Positions 38,265-46,657 of a stretch of 64,000 bases of DNA are shown piece after piece. The notes under the pieces were generated by a model. That model was not told the origin of the DNA, did not search any database, and worked only from the letters and a program-made list of their open reading frames with translations. Numbering within the stretch: position 1 is the first letter of the stretch; each line of letters opens with the position of its first letter. Source of the stretch: Cyanobium sp. FGCU6 (GTDB taxonomy: Bacteria; Cyanobacteriota; Cyanobacteriia; PCC-6307; Cyanobiaceae); assembly GCA_024958655.1 (NCBI GenBank), contig JANWUR010000004.1:62001-126000 (forward strand), read 5' to 3'. Both the position numbers and the translations under genes were made by a program.

Positions 38265-41200
38265 ATGGGGCATGGTCGGCGAACCCTGATGCCCGAGGGC
38301 CGTGAGACGGGAGAACGCGCCCGGATTGAAACGTTTCCTTCATCTCCATCCCCCCCGCAGCGGCGCGGGCTGCAGCCCCTCGACCTGCAGCCCCTCTGGC
38401 TCTGCCCCCAGCCGGAGGGTGGCGAAGCGCCGGCCATGGCCCATCCCTGGGGGCCGCTGCACCGACCCGACTGGATCCGCCGCGGGCTGATCGTCTGGCC
38501 ACGGGGGGGGAGCTGGTGCCGCCTGCGCCTGCGCCTGGCGTGCCCGCAGGACTGGCGGCGGCTGGGCCCCGGGGTCGCTGTGGCGCGGCTGGTCCTGCGC
38601 TGGTGGGCCGATCGGGTGGCGCTGCGGGTGAACGGCCATCAAGTGCATGGCGGCGATCTGTTCGACACCGCCTGCCGCTGGCCCCTGCCGGTCACCTGGT
38701 GGCAGGGCGAGCCCCTCGATCTGGAGCTGCTCCTGCGCAGCCCCCTGCATGACGACGGCGCGCTGATCCACAGCCGCGTCGAGCTCGAACCCACCGACGC
38801 CACCGATCCCCTCGGCCTGCTGGGCTCCAGCCTGACGGACCTGGCGGACCTGCGCCACTCCCACGGTGCCTCCCCCAGCGACCCCGGCGAGGGCGCGCTG
38901 CAGATCTGCAGCCATGCCCACCTCGATCTGGCCTGGCTCTGGCCCGTCGCCGACACCTGGCAGGCGGCCGAACGCACCTTCACCTCGGTGCTCGCCCTGA
39001 TGGAGCGCTTCCCCTCGCTCCACTTCGGTCACTCCACCCCCGCGCTCTACGCCTGGCTGGAGCGCCACCGCCCGTCCCTGTTCACCCGGATCCGCACCGC
39101 CATGCGGGCCGGGCGCTGGGAGCCGCTCAACGGCCCCTGGGTGGAGACCGATGCCGTACTGATCGCCACCGCCTCGCTGTTGCGCCAGTTCCAGGAAGGG
39201 CAGGCGTACAGCCGCAGCCGCTTCCCGGAGTGGAGCCATCACCTGGCCTGGCTGCCGGACAGCTTCGGCTTCGCCGCCGGACTGCCGGCGGTGGCCGCCG
39301 CCACGGGGGTGCGCTGGTTCTGCACCCATAAGCTGTTCTGGAACGCCACCAACCCCTTCCCCCACCGGCTGTTCCGCTGGCGCAGCCGCTGCGGAGGCGA
39401 GGTGCTGGCGCTGATGAGTGCACCGATCGGCACCGACGGCGATCCCCTGGCGATCGAACGCCATCGCCTGGAGTGGCGGCGGGCCACAGGCCGTGACGAT
39501 GCCCTCTGGTTGCCGGGGGTGGGGGACCATGGCGGCGGCCCCAGCGCCGAGATGCTGGAGCAGCTGGCCCTCTGGAGACAGCGGCCCGAGGCGGTGCCCC
39601 AGCGCGATGGGACCGTGCGGGCCTTCCTGGCGGAGCTGGAGCCCCTGGCGACGTCGCTGCCCGTGTGGCGCGACGAGCTCTACCTGGAGCTGCACCGGGG
39701 CTGCGCCACCAGCAGGCCTGATCAGAAGCGCCACAACCGCACGCTCGAGCGCCTGCTCCGTGAGGCCGACACCGCCCGGGCCCTGTTCGCCTCCAAGGAA
39801 GACGGCCCGGATCCGGCGACGGAGGCGGGGGAGGCGGGGGAGAGCAGCGAGGGTTGGCGAACCCTGCTGTTTCAGCAGTTCCACGACATCCTTCCGGGCA
39901 CCTCGATTCCCGAGGTGTTCGAGCAGGCCGAACCCCAGTGGCGGGCCGCCCGCCGCCAGGCCGTGCGGCAGCGCGATCGGGCCCTGGGATTCGCGCCGGC
40001 TCCGGGCGTCCCCGCCGGGGAGGGGCGGCGCTGGTGGGTCGCGCAGCTGCAGCCCCTTTCAGCGGCTCCCCGCACCCTGCGCCTGCCGGCCGGTTCATGG
40101 TGGCTGGAGGCTCCCGGGGGAGAGGTGCCCCTGCTCGGCCAGCCGGCACCGGGGGGCGGCCAATGGATCCAGCTGCCGGGCATCGCCGGGGTGAGCGTGC
40201 TGGGGCTGCGCCACCGTCCCGAGGACGCAGCCCCAGGTACAGGTCAGGGGATCGGGGCGGTGACCGTCCCGGCCGCGCCGGTCGGGGCGGTGACGCTCAC
40301 GGCGGCCCCGGAGGGCCGCTGGCATCTGGCCAACGGGCTCGTGGAGGCGGTGATCGGCCCCGCCGGCGTGGAGGGACTGCGAACTCCCGGCGGCAAGGAG
40401 ACCCTGGCCGGCCCGCTGGCCTGGCGTCGCTGGGTTGACCGGGGCGAGTTCTGGGATGCCTGGGATCTGGCCGCCGACCACCGCGACCATCCCCTCCCCT
40501 GGCGCTGGCAGGGGCTCCCCACCTGGGTGGAACGCGGACCGCTCTGCTGCCGCTTCCTCTGGCGCGGCCGCTGCGGCGCCAGCCCTCTGCGGCTCGAGGG
40601 ACGCCTGCTGGCCGGCAGCCCCTGGCTGGAGCTGGTGCTGAGCATCGACTGGCGCCAGCGCCATGAACTGCTGCGCCTGGAACTGCCCCTGGCCCAGCCC
40701 GCGCACCGCTGGGCCGCCGACACCGCCGGCGGTGTGATCGAACGTCCCGGCGAGGCGCGTCTGGCAAGGGAGCGCAGTCGCTGGGAGGTGGCGGCCGTGA
40801 GCTGGATCGCATCGGTCTCCGGCCCCGGTGGAGCCGGTGTGGCGGTGTTGCTCGACGGTCCCCAGGGAGTGTCCGGCCAGAGCGACCGGCTCGGGGTCTC
40901 CATGCTGCGCGGCCCCACCTGGCCCGATCCCGGCGCCGATAACGGTCGCCAGCGCCAGCGCCTGGCCCTGATGCCGGTGCCCGGCGGCTGGCGGGCGGCT
41001 GAGGTGCCCCTTCAGGCCCGCCGCTTCCGTGAGCCGCTTTGGTGCCGTCCCCATGGGGGGGCGGTGCCGGCAGGCCCGCTGTTCCCAGCCCTGGGGGAGG
41101 ATCTCGAGCCGCTGGCGCTGCGCCCGGCCCCCGGCGGTGGAGGAGCGGTTGTACTGGCGCTGCAGAACCTGGGCCCCTGCCGACGGCAGTGGGAGCCGGG

Positions 41201-41372
41201 GCCGGACTGGCGGCTCACGGCCCGCCTGGATGGTCTGGGCGATCCGATCGCAGGCAGCTGCGAGCGGGTGGAGCTGGGGCCATGGGAGCTTGGCAGCTGG
41301 CGGCTGGAGCGAGCAGCCGTCGGATCCGCGCCGGTTTCGCTCAGTCGTCGTGATCGTCGAACGGATCGGTGA
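38265..41372 (+). CDS. GH38-type alpha-mannosidase
   Basis: The protein of about 1035 residues is a family 38 glycoside hydrolase. The zinc-binding motif SHAHLDLAWLWPVADTWQ lies near residue 215. The nucleophile Asp is in HHLAWLPDSFGFAAGLPAV, and VGDHGGGPS and LFQQFHDILPGTSIPEV with another zinc-side His follow. The C-terminal half is the usual strand-rich region. It removes alpha-linked mannose from glycans or oligosaccharides. No signal peptide is clear, so it should be cytoplasmic. The start is the ATG at 38265, or 38289; the first 55 residues are low-complexity. It is divergent from psbI and its end overlaps the convergent psbN. Confidence 0.9.
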   Translation: MGHGRRTLMPEGRETGERARIETFPSSPSPPQRRGLQPLDLQPLWLCPQPEGGEAPAMAHPWGPLHRPDWIRRGLIVWPRGGSWCRLRLRLACPQDWRRLGPGVAVARLVLRWWADRVALRVNGHQVHGGDLFDTACRWPLPVTWWQGEPLDLELLLRSPLHDDGALIHSRVELEPTDATDPLGLLGSSLTDLADLRHSHGASPSDPGEGALQICSHAHLDLAWLWPVADTWQAAERTFTSVLALMERFPSLHFGHSTPALYAWLERHRPSLFTRIRTAMRAGRWEPLNGPWVETDAVLIATASLLRQFQEGQAYSRSRFPEWSHHLAWLPDSFGFAAGLPAVAAATGVRWFCTHKLFWNATNPFPHRLFRWRSRCGGEVLALMSAPIGTDGDPLAIERHRLEWRRATGRDDALWLPGVGDHGGGPSAEMLEQLALWRQRPEAVPQRDGTVRAFLAELEPLATSLPVWRDELYLELHRGCATSRPDQKRHNRTLERLLREADTARALFASKEDGPDPATEAGEAGESSEGWRTLLFQQFHDILPGTSIPEVFEQAEPQWRAARRQAVRQRDRALGFAPAPGVPAGEGRRWWVAQLQPLSAAPRTLRLPAGSWWLEAPGGEVPLLGQPAPGGGQWIQLPGIAGVSVLGLRHRPEDAAPGTGQGIGAVTVPAAPVGAVTLTAAPEGRWHLANGLVEAVIGPAGVEGLRTPGGKETLAGPLAWRRWVDRGEFWDAWDLAADHRDHPLPWRWQGLPTWVERGPLCCRFLWRGRCGASPLRLEGRLLAGSPWLELVLSIDWRQRHELLRLELPLAQPAHRWAADTAGGVIERPGEARLARERSRWEVAAVSWIASVSGPGGAGVAVLLDGPQGVSGQSDRLGVSMLRGPTWPDPGADNGRQRQRLALMPVPGGWRAAEVPLQARRFREPLWCRPHGGAVPAGPLFPALGEDLEPLALRPAPGGGGAVVLALQNLGPCRRQWEPGPDWRLTARLDGLGDPIAGSCERVELGPWELGSWRLERAAVGSAPVSLSRRDRRTDR

Positions 41373-41490
41373 GCCGCTTGGAGGGCGGGCCGAAGGCCGT
41401 GTAGATGCCGAAGCCGGTGAGGGCAAGCAGCACAACCAGCACCGTGATGGCCACGGACAGGGCGGGAGAGGTGGTGGCGGCGGGATCCAT
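41341..41490 (-). CDS. psbN: PsbN, photosystem II assembly factor
   Basis: The 49-residue single-helix protein reads LSVAITVLVVLLALTGFGIY followed by TAFGPPSKRLTDPFDDHDD. The GPPSKxLxDPF tail is diagnostic for PsbN, which is needed for PSII assembly and repair rather than being a subunit. The ATG is at 41490. The divergent placement opposite psbH is the usual cyanobacterial and plastid arrangement. Its last 32 bases overlap the convergent GH38 gene. Confidence 0.96.
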   Translation of the reverse strand: MDPAATTSPALSVAITVLVVLLALTGFGIYTAFGPPSKRLTDPFDDHDD

Positions 41491-41552
41491 CGGCAGCGGC
41501 GGGTCGGTCGGGAGAGGAGCAAGGGCCGCGGCCGCCGACGCAGGTGCCGAGG

Positions 41553-41594
41553 AGGTCGTCCTGCGTAGGTCGTCCTGCTGAGGTCGTCCTGCGT
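41553..41594. repeat. Three tandem 14-bp repeats between psbN and psbH
   Basis: The sequence holds three head-to-tail units without spacer: AGGTCGTCCTGCGT, AGGTCGTCCTGCTG, AGGTCGTCCTGCGT. The first and third are identical, and the middle one differs only in its last two bases. They lie 63 bases upstream of psbN and 110 bases upstream of psbH. This is either a protein-binding array for the divergent promoters or slippage-prone DNA. Confidence 0.95.
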
Positions 41595-41703
41595 GACAAG
41601 TCTCGACGTTCAGCCGCGGCGCGGCGGTCACGGCCCTTACAGTAACCACCGCGATCTCAGGACTGAGAGCGCTGTTCCCGTTGCCGTTCCCTCCAGAGCC
41701 GCC

Positions 41704-41904
41704 ATGGCCCAACGCACCCGCCTGGGAGACATCCTGCGTCCGCTGAACTCCGAGTACGGCAAGGTCGTTCCCGGCTGGGGCACCACACCCGTGATGGGTG
41801 TGTTCATGCTCCTGTTTCTGGTGTTCCTGCTGGTGATCCTGCAGCTGTACAACAAGTCGCTGCTGCTCGAGGGCATCAACGTGAACTGGAACAGCCTCGG
41901 CTGA
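41704..41904 (+). CDS. psbH: Photosystem II reaction-centre protein PsbH
   Basis: The 66-residue protein reads [40 protein letters not shown] and [19 protein letters not shown], the standard PsbH sequence with its single helix. PsbH stabilises CP47 and the bicarbonate/QB side of PSII. The ATG is at 41704. A TACAGT hexamer at 41638-41643 could be its -10 box. tatA follows after 18 bases and is likely co-transcribed. Confidence 0.97.
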   Translation: MAQRTRLGDILRPLNSEYGKVVPGWGTTPVMGVFMLLFLVFLLVILQLYNKSLLLEGINVNWNSLG

Positions 41905-41922
41905 TCCCCTCGCTCCCTTTCC

Positions 41923-42213
41923 ATGAACGTCTTCGGCATCGGGTTGCCCGAGATGGCGGTGATCGCCGCCATCGGCCTGCTGGTCTTCGGTCCCAAACGC
42001 CTGCCGGAACTGGGCAAAACCCTCGGCCGCACCCTGCGGGGCTTCCAGTCGGCCTCCCAGGAGTTCGAAAAGGAGTTCCGCACCGCTATCGCCTCCGAGG
42101 CAAACCCCGCCCAATCCGCTGATACTGCGGCGCCAGCTCCGCTGCCTGCTGCTCCGGTGAGCTCCGGCGATCTTTCCGCCGCCGACGGAACGGCGCCCGG
42201 TGAGCACGCCTGA
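41923..42213 (+). CDS. tatA: Twin-arginine translocase subunit TatA/HCF106 type
   Basis: The 96-residue protein has the TatA/B form: an N-terminal helix (GIGLPEMAVIAAIGLLVFGP), the hinge KRLPELGKTLGRTLRGFQ, an amphipathic helix (SASQEFEKEFRTAI) and a disordered Ala/Pro tail. It helps form the pore for folded proteins in the thylakoid and plasma membranes. It sits between psbH and pth and its end overlaps the pth start by 14 bases. Confidence 0.92.
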   Translation: MNVFGIGLPEMAVIAAIGLLVFGPKRLPELGKTLGRTLRGFQSASQEFEKEFRTAIASEANPAQSADTAAPAPLPAAPVSSGDLSAADGTAPGEHA

Positions 42214-42832
42214 GCCGGTTCCCTTGGATCTTCAGTTGCTCGTCGGGCTGGGCAATCCTGGTCCTCGCTACGTCGACACCCGCCACAACGTTGGGTTCAT
42301 GGCCCTGGAGCTTCTGGCCGCCCGCGAGCGTGTGGCCTTCCGTTCCCAGGCCCGGCTTCATGGTCTTCTGGCGGAGATCGGGTCGGGATCCTCCCGCCTC
42401 AGGATGCTCATGCCGCAGACCTACATGAATGAGAGCGGGCGTTCGATCCGCGCCGCCCTCGACTGGTACCGGCTCAGTCCCAGTCAGATTCTAGTGCTCG
42501 TCGATGACATGGATCTGCCCCTCGGACGCCTGAGGCTGCGGGCTTCGGGCAGTGCTGGCGGCCACAACGGCCTGCGCAGCACGATCCAGCATCTGGGCAC
42601 CCAGCAGTTCGCCCGTTTGCGCATCGGCATCGGTGCTCCCGCCGAACAGCCGACCGAACGGCGGGAGCGCACGGTGTCGCACGTCCTCGGCCGTTTCTCC
42701 GGCGATGAGCGTCCCGTGCTGGATGCCATGCTCGCTGAGGTGCTGAGCGGCGTGGATCTGATCCGGCGCCTCGGACTGGAGCGGGCCGGCAACCGTCTGA
42801 ACAGTTTCCGAGCCCCGGTGCCGGCATCCTGA
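42200..42832 (+). CDS. pth: Peptidyl-tRNA hydrolase
   Basis: Pth releases peptides from peptidyl-tRNAs that drop off the ribosome. The 210-residue protein shows LLVGLGNPGPRYVDTRHNVG with the catalytic His, MLMPQTYMNESGRSI, LVLVDDMDLPLGRLRLR with the Asp, and SAGGHNGLRSTIQHLGTQ. The GTG start at 42200 lies inside the tatA 3' end. Nothing unusual is seen. Confidence 0.96.
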   Translation: MSTPEPVPLDLQLLVGLGNPGPRYVDTRHNVGFMALELLAARERVAFRSQARLHGLLAEIGSGSSRLRMLMPQTYMNESGRSIRAALDWYRLSPSQILVLVDDMDLPLGRLRLRASGSAGGHNGLRSTIQHLGTQQFARLRIGIGAPAEQPTERRERTVSHVLGRFSGDERPVLDAMLAEVLSGVDLIRRLGLERAGNRLNSFRAPVPAS

Positions 42833-42862
42833 ATCCGGCCTGCTGTCGTTCCCGCCGCTGTC

Positions 42863-43120
42863 TTGCCCCGCCTTCCCGCCACCACTGCCCAGCTGCGGGT
42901 GCTGCGCCGCAGTTTCCGGCCGTGCCTGCTGGAGGGGGAGGTGAGTGCAGGTGGCTTCCAGTGGCGCTTCCTCTGGGCCTTCGATCGCGGCGAGCTCACG
43001 GTGGAACCCTCGCTGGGCCGTGCCCTCATCCAGGACGCTCTGCTGCGTTTCCTGCTGCGGGCCGATTACGAGCTCGAGCCCGGCGGCGACTATTCCTTCA
43101 CCGTCCGGGCATCGTTCTGA
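42863..43120 (+). CDS. DUF3146 family protein
   Basis: The 85-residue soluble protein reads PATTAQLRVLRRSFRPCLLE, GEVSAGGFQWRFLWAFDRGE, PSLGRALIQDALLRFLL and YELEPGGDYSFTVRASF. This is the strand-rich pattern of DUF3146, known from cyanobacteria and without assigned function. The start is a TTG at 42863. Its last 23 bases overlap the convergent YqgF-like gene. Confidence 0.85.
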   Translation: MPRLPATTAQLRVLRRSFRPCLLEGEVSAGGFQWRFLWAFDRGELTVEPSLGRALIQDALLRFLLRADYELEPGGDYSFTVRASF

Positions 43121-43538
43121 GCTGGGTGCTGCCGTCCCGGTGCAGGGGATGGCCCAGCCAGCGCTCCAGCAGCAGCTGGGCCACCACGTCGTCGATCTCT
43201 CTCGGTGGCAGGCGCAGTCCCCGGGGCAACAGGCGGCGCCACCCGCGCGCAGGTTCCAGATGCCAGTAGCGCTGGCGGGCGGCCAGGGTGCTGCCTCGCT
43301 CCTCCACCAGCAGCACCGGCAGGTGCGGCTCCAGCCGGCGTCGCCAGCCCTCCGAGCCGGTGCCATTGCCCAGCACCAAGGCCCCCACTCCTGACTCGAT
43401 CCACCGCTCCAGAGCCTCCATGGCCTGCTCGGGGGGCAGCACCAGGGCGATCGCGACCGTTCGGCGCGTTGGGTCGGTGAGCACCAGCCCGCACTTGCTG
43501 CGCCCCGGATCCAGCCCCACCATTGCACCCTTGTTCAT
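43098..43538 (-). CDS. YqgF/RuvX-like RNase H-fold protein
   Basis: The 146-residue protein has the RNase H-like start MVGLDPGRSKCGLVLTDPTR with the first active-site Asp, then LVLGNGTGSEGWRRRL, LLVEERGSTLAARQRYW with the acidic Glu, and a final IDDVVAQLLLERWL with two Asp residues. It resembles the pre-16S rRNA nuclease/Holliday-junction-resolvase-like family but is a divergent, cyanobacteria-type paralogue, so I do not give the yqgF symbol. Its ATG overlaps the stop of the upstream DUF3084 gene (ATGA). Confidence 0.82.
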   Translation of the reverse strand: MNKGAMVGLDPGRSKCGLVLTDPTRRTVAIALVLPPEQAMEALERWIESGVGALVLGNGTGSEGWRRRLEPHLPVLLVEERGSTLAARQRYWHLEPARGWRRLLPRGLRLPPREIDDVVAQLLLERWLGHPLHRDGSTQLRTMPGR

Positions 43539-44821
43539 GGCCGCCGCGGTTGGCGCTCGCCCGCTCCCGGCCAGCGCAGTTCCACCACGATCGGGTCGGG
43601 GGTGTCGGCATCCCGCACCACCACGGCCTCAAGCTGGGCCGTCAGCCCCGCCGGCCGCTCACTCAGCCGCCGGCCGAGGGCATTGAACGCGGCCACATCG
43701 AACTGAAGCCCGTCCGCCAGGGTGCCCTGGCGCTGGGCACGCGCGAAGGCGGCCGCCAGCAGCAGGTTCAGCCGGTTGCGCACCTCCTCCGGCCGGCGTT
43801 CGTCGCCTTCCAGGGCGGTGCGGGCCAGCACCTCGCCCCGGCGCACCACCGAGCGGTTGGGCCGCACGTCGGGGAAGGCGAGCACCCGCTGCTCGCCCCG
43901 CACCACGTTGCTGGCCGAGCGGATGCTCACCACCCAGGTGCCCGACTTGCGGATCATCTGCTCCAGTCGCTCGATGTCATTGCGGGGCACCAGCAGGATC
44001 TGGCGATCGGGCCGCTGATCGGGGAGCAGAAGGCGAAAGGCGGCCAGGTTGGCCTGCTGCAGCAGGGCATCGATCACCGAGCGCGCCTGGCCGGCTTGCT
44101 GCAGCCGCACCTTGCCCGAGGCCAGGGGCTGGCCGCTGGCGATCACCACGTCGCCGCGGCGGAGCGCGATCACGTTGGTCTCCAGCTCCTTCAACTCCTT
44201 GGCGCCGGCCGCGATGCGCTCGCGCACCGTCTTTAGTTCGCTCTCCGTCCGTCGGATCTCCGCATCCCGCGCCCGCACGTCCTTGCTCAGCCGCGCCCGC
44301 TCGGCCTCCAGCCGTCGGCGTTCCTGCTGCAGGGGCTGCAGTTCGCGGCGCAGTCCCACCACCCGCTGCTCCGCCCCCGTCAGGCTGGCCTGAGCCTTGC
44401 GCTGCTCCGCCTGGGCCTGACGGCTGCTGGCCAGCGCCCGGTCGCGGATCGTCAGGGCCTGGCTACGACTGCGAAGGGCCTGGCTGCGGCCCTGCTCCGC
44501 CCTGTCAACCTCCGCCCGGCTGCGGATGAGCTCCTGGCGGTTGCGCTCCAGGGCGGCGCGGCTCTCCCGCAGGCGGGCCTGGATCTGATCGAGCTCGAAC
44601 AGGCCCACCCGCAGGCGCTCGCTCACCAGCAGCAGCAGCCCGAGCGACACGGCGCTGATCAGAGCCCCGGTGAGAGCTGTGATCACCACGGCGGTGTTCC
44701 TGGGCCGCAGGTTGAACAGACTGAGCCGGGCCTTGCCCACCCGGCTGCCGAGCCGGTCGCCGAGGGTGGAGAGCACCCCCCCCAGGACCAGCAGCGCCAG
44801 GATCAGCAGCCAGCCCGACAC
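43535..44821 (-). CDS. DUF3084 family membrane/coiled-coil protein
   Basis: The 428-residue protein has two N-terminal membrane helices (LLILALLVLGGVLSTLGDRL and AVVITALTGALISAVSLGLL) around a conserved RVGKARLSLFNLRPRNTAV. A long coiled coil follows at about 75-220 (ERNRQELIRSRAEVDRAEQG and similar). The C-terminal globular domain includes GDVVIASGQ and RPNRSVVRRGEVLA. This is DUF3084, common in cyanobacteria and of unknown function; a cell-envelope or division role would be a guess. The start is a GTG at 44821. It is downstream of ntcA in the same direction. Confidence 0.88.
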   Translation of the reverse strand: MSGWLLILALLVLGGVLSTLGDRLGSRVGKARLSLFNLRPRNTAVVITALTGALISAVSLGLLLLVSERLRVGLFELDQIQARLRESRAALERNRQELIRSRAEVDRAEQGRSQALRSRSQALTIRDRALASSRQAQAEQRKAQASLTGAEQRVVGLRRELQPLQQERRRLEAERARLSKDVRARDAEIRRTESELKTVRERIAAGAKELKELETNVIALRRGDVVIASGQPLASGKVRLQQAGQARSVIDALLQQANLAAFRLLLPDQRPDRQILLVPRNDIERLEQMIRKSGTWVVSIRSASNVVRGEQRVLAFPDVRPNRSVVRRGEVLARTALEGDERRPEEVRNRLNLLLAAAFARAQRQGTLADGLQFDVAAFNALGRRLSERPAGLTAQLEAVVVRDADTPDPIVVELRWPGAGERQPRRP

Positions 44822-44886
44822 GCTCGGCTCCAGGGGTGACCCAGTATCCCTGCCGGCAGGGTGGCTGGTGGGGCGGAGAACGCCGG

Positions 44887-44902
44887 CGGTTCAGCTGAAC
44901 CG
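44887..44902. repeat. Perfect 16-bp palindrome over the ntcA stop codon
   Basis: CGGTTCAG-CTGAACCG is a perfect inverted repeat without spacer. It spans the end of ntcA, whose TGA is read on the minus strand at 44891-44893. No T-run follows, so it is not a typical terminator; it may be a protein site or an mRNA 3' structure. Confidence 0.8.
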
Positions 44903-45628
44903 TTTGGCCAGGGCGATCGGATCGAACACCGTGATCTTCTTGCGGTCGATCTGCACCAGGCCATCGTTGCGAAGGTCGCCCAGCAGGCGGGTGATCGTGA
45001 CGCGGGTGGAGCCGATCGCCTCGGCGATCGCCTGATGGGAGAGGCGAAGGTCGATGGTGATGCCCTCGTTGCCGGGCACCCCGAAATCGCGGCAGAGCAC
45101 CAGCAGGAAGCTCACCAGCCGGGAACTCATGTCCCGATGGGTGAGGGTTTCGATCATCGTCTCCGTCTGGAGGATGCGGGAGGAGAGACCCTGGAGCAGC
45201 AGCAGGCCCACGCTGGCGTCCTGTTCGATGGCTCGGCGCACCGAGGTGGCCGGGGCCGTGACCATCTCGACCCGGGTGAAGGCAATCGCATGATAGAAGC
45301 GGTCGGAGCGTTGGCCGGTGAGCAGGGAGAGCACGCCGAAGAGGCTGTTCTCCCGCAGCAGGGCCACCGTGATCTCCTCGCCGGATTCGTACACCCGTGA
45401 CAGGCGCACCGCTCCGCGGCGCAGCAGATAGACCCGCTCAGCAGGATCGCCAGGGAAGAAGATCGTCTTGCCCCGCTCGATCGTTTCGACGCTGCTGCCG
45501 GCCAGGCCACGGATCACCTCCAGGAGGGTGGGCGCAGCTGGCCCCGTAGTGTTCGCCGACGCCACGGCCGGCACCCCACCCGACGGGGTGCTGGAGTAGC
45601 GGCTGAATCCGCGAGTGGCGCCGACCAT
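44891..45628 (-). CDS. ntcA: Global nitrogen regulator NtcA
   Basis: NtcA is the CRP-family activator that senses 2-oxoglutarate and controls nitrogen genes in cyanobacteria. The cyclic-nucleotide-binding-like domain has [20 protein letters not shown] and [20 protein letters not shown]. The C-terminal helix-turn-helix [20 protein letters not shown] is followed by [20 protein letters not shown] and PIALAKRFS, all near-identical to characterised NtcA proteins. The ATG at 45628 gives 245 residues, with about 25 extra, poorly conserved N-terminal residues. Upstream lies a matching NtcA promoter, implying autoregulation. Confidence 0.98.
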   Translation of the reverse strand: MVGATRGFSRYSSTPSGGVPAVASANTTGPAAPTLLEVIRGLAGSSVETIERGKTIFFPGDPAERVYLLRRGAVRLSRVYESGEEITVALLRENSLFGVLSLLTGQRSDRFYHAIAFTRVEMVTAPATSVRRAIEQDASVGLLLLQGLSSRILQTETMIETLTHRDMSSRLVSFLLVLCRDFGVPGNEGITIDLRLSHQAIAEAIGSTRVTITRLLGDLRNDGLVQIDRKKITVFDPIALAKRFS

Positions 45629-45650
45629 CCAGGCGGTGCGAGGTGGAGGG

Positions 45651-45692
45651 AAGCTAGGGATCGCTTCCCTCCCTCCTTGTAGCGGATCACAC
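45651..45692 (-). promoter_or_regulatory. NtcA-activated-type promoter of ntcA
   Basis: On the minus strand GTG-N8-TAC (45692 to 45679) differs by one base from the NtcA consensus GTA-N8-TAC. It is followed by exactly 22 bases and then TAGCTT (45656 to 45651), which fits the TAN3T -10 element. This is the standard class II layout of NtcA-activated promoters. The start site would fall near 45644, about 16 bases before the ATG. The box overlaps the stop codon of rph. Confidence 0.8.
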
Positions 45693-46454
45693 GGTTTGTG
45701 CGGACCACCCTTGTGGGGCCTGCTCCGCAAGGGCCGCGCGCTGCGCCTCCCGCAGCTTCTCCAGGCCGGAGGCAGCCAGGTCGAGCATCGTCGTGAGCTG
45801 GGCTCGGGAGAAGGGAGCGCCCTCCGCGGTCCCCTGGATCTCCAGCAGCTGGTCCGCCTCGTCGCCCACCACGTTCAGATCCACCTCGGCCCGGCTGTCC
45901 TCCCCGTAATCGAGATCGAGCAGGGCCCGGCCGTCCACCAGGCCCACCGACACGGCACTCACCTGCCGACGCAGGGGGGAGGTCGCCAGCACCTCACGCT
46001 CCTGAAGCCGTTGGAGCGCGACGGCCAGGGCCACCCAGGCCCCCGTGATGGCCGCGGTGCGGGTGCCGGCGTCGGCCTGCAGCACATCACAGTCGATCAG
46101 CAGGGTGCGCTCCCCCAGGGCCTCCAGGTCGAGGGAGGCGCGCAGGCTGCGCCCGATCAACCGCTGGATCTCCTGGGTGCGCCCCGAGAGCTTCATCAGC
46201 TCCCGTGGCTGGCGCTCGGGCGTGGAGGCGGGCAACAGGCGGTACTCGGCGCTGAGCCAACCCAGACCACCGCCGCGCCGCCAGCGGGGCACCTCCTCCT
46301 CGACGCACACACTGCACAGCACCCTGGTCCGCCCTGCCTCCACCGTGAGCGAGGCCAGGGCAAAGCCCATCGGATCCCACAGGAAGCGCACCGGCCGCAG
46401 GGCATGGTCGCCGCGGCCTTCGGCGCGCCGGGGGGAAGCGGGGCTGGTGGTCAC
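45687..46454 (-). CDS. rph: Ribonuclease PH
   Basis: RNase PH trims tRNA 3' ends by phosphorolysis. The protein of 255 residues shows [97 protein letters not shown] and [18 protein letters not shown]. All the phosphate and tRNA-binding arginines appear kept. The start is a GTG at 46454. Its 3' end contains part of the ntcA promoter. Confidence 0.95.
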   Translation of the reverse strand: MTTSPASPRRAEGRGDHALRPVRFLWDPMGFALASLTVEAGRTRVLCSVCVEEEVPRWRRGGGLGWLSAEYRLLPASTPERQPRELMKLSGRTQEIQRLIGRSLRASLDLEALGERTLLIDCDVLQADAGTRTAAITGAWVALAVALQRLQEREVLATSPLRRQVSAVSVGLVDGRALLDLDYGEDSRAEVDLNVVGDEADQLLEIQGTAEGAPFSRAQLTTMLDLAASGLEKLREAQRAALAEQAPQGWSAQTV

Positions 46455-46504
46455 GGGAGCGTGGCGGCGGGGCCGGCAGCGTAGGGGGTGGTACGTCTGT
46501 TTGC

Positions 46505-46518
46505 CACCAGGGCTGGTG
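46505..46518. promoter_or_regulatory. Inverted repeat CACCAG-GG-CTGGTG upstream of the CobO-like gene
   Basis: A perfect 6+2+6 inverted repeat lies in the 203-base gap between rph and the CobO-like gene, which are divergent. A TACATT hexamer about 30 bases downstream could be a -10 box for the plus-strand gene. An operator role is inference only. Confidence 0.35.
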
Positions 46519-46657
46519 TGCAGCCCGGATCGATGCCGCTACATTCGGTACATACGCCCCGGACGGCACCGCCGCCGGGTCCACCGCCCCCGCTGCCGGG
46601 ATCGTTCCGGTTCGCCATGGCGGTGGTGTCGCGTCTCCGCTTCGCCGCCAGGGGTGC

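Noticed and set aside
41637-41643. HLR1 (RpaB) site before psbH
   Set aside because: Only one weak half-site (CTTACAG) is present, not the two spaced direct repeats required.
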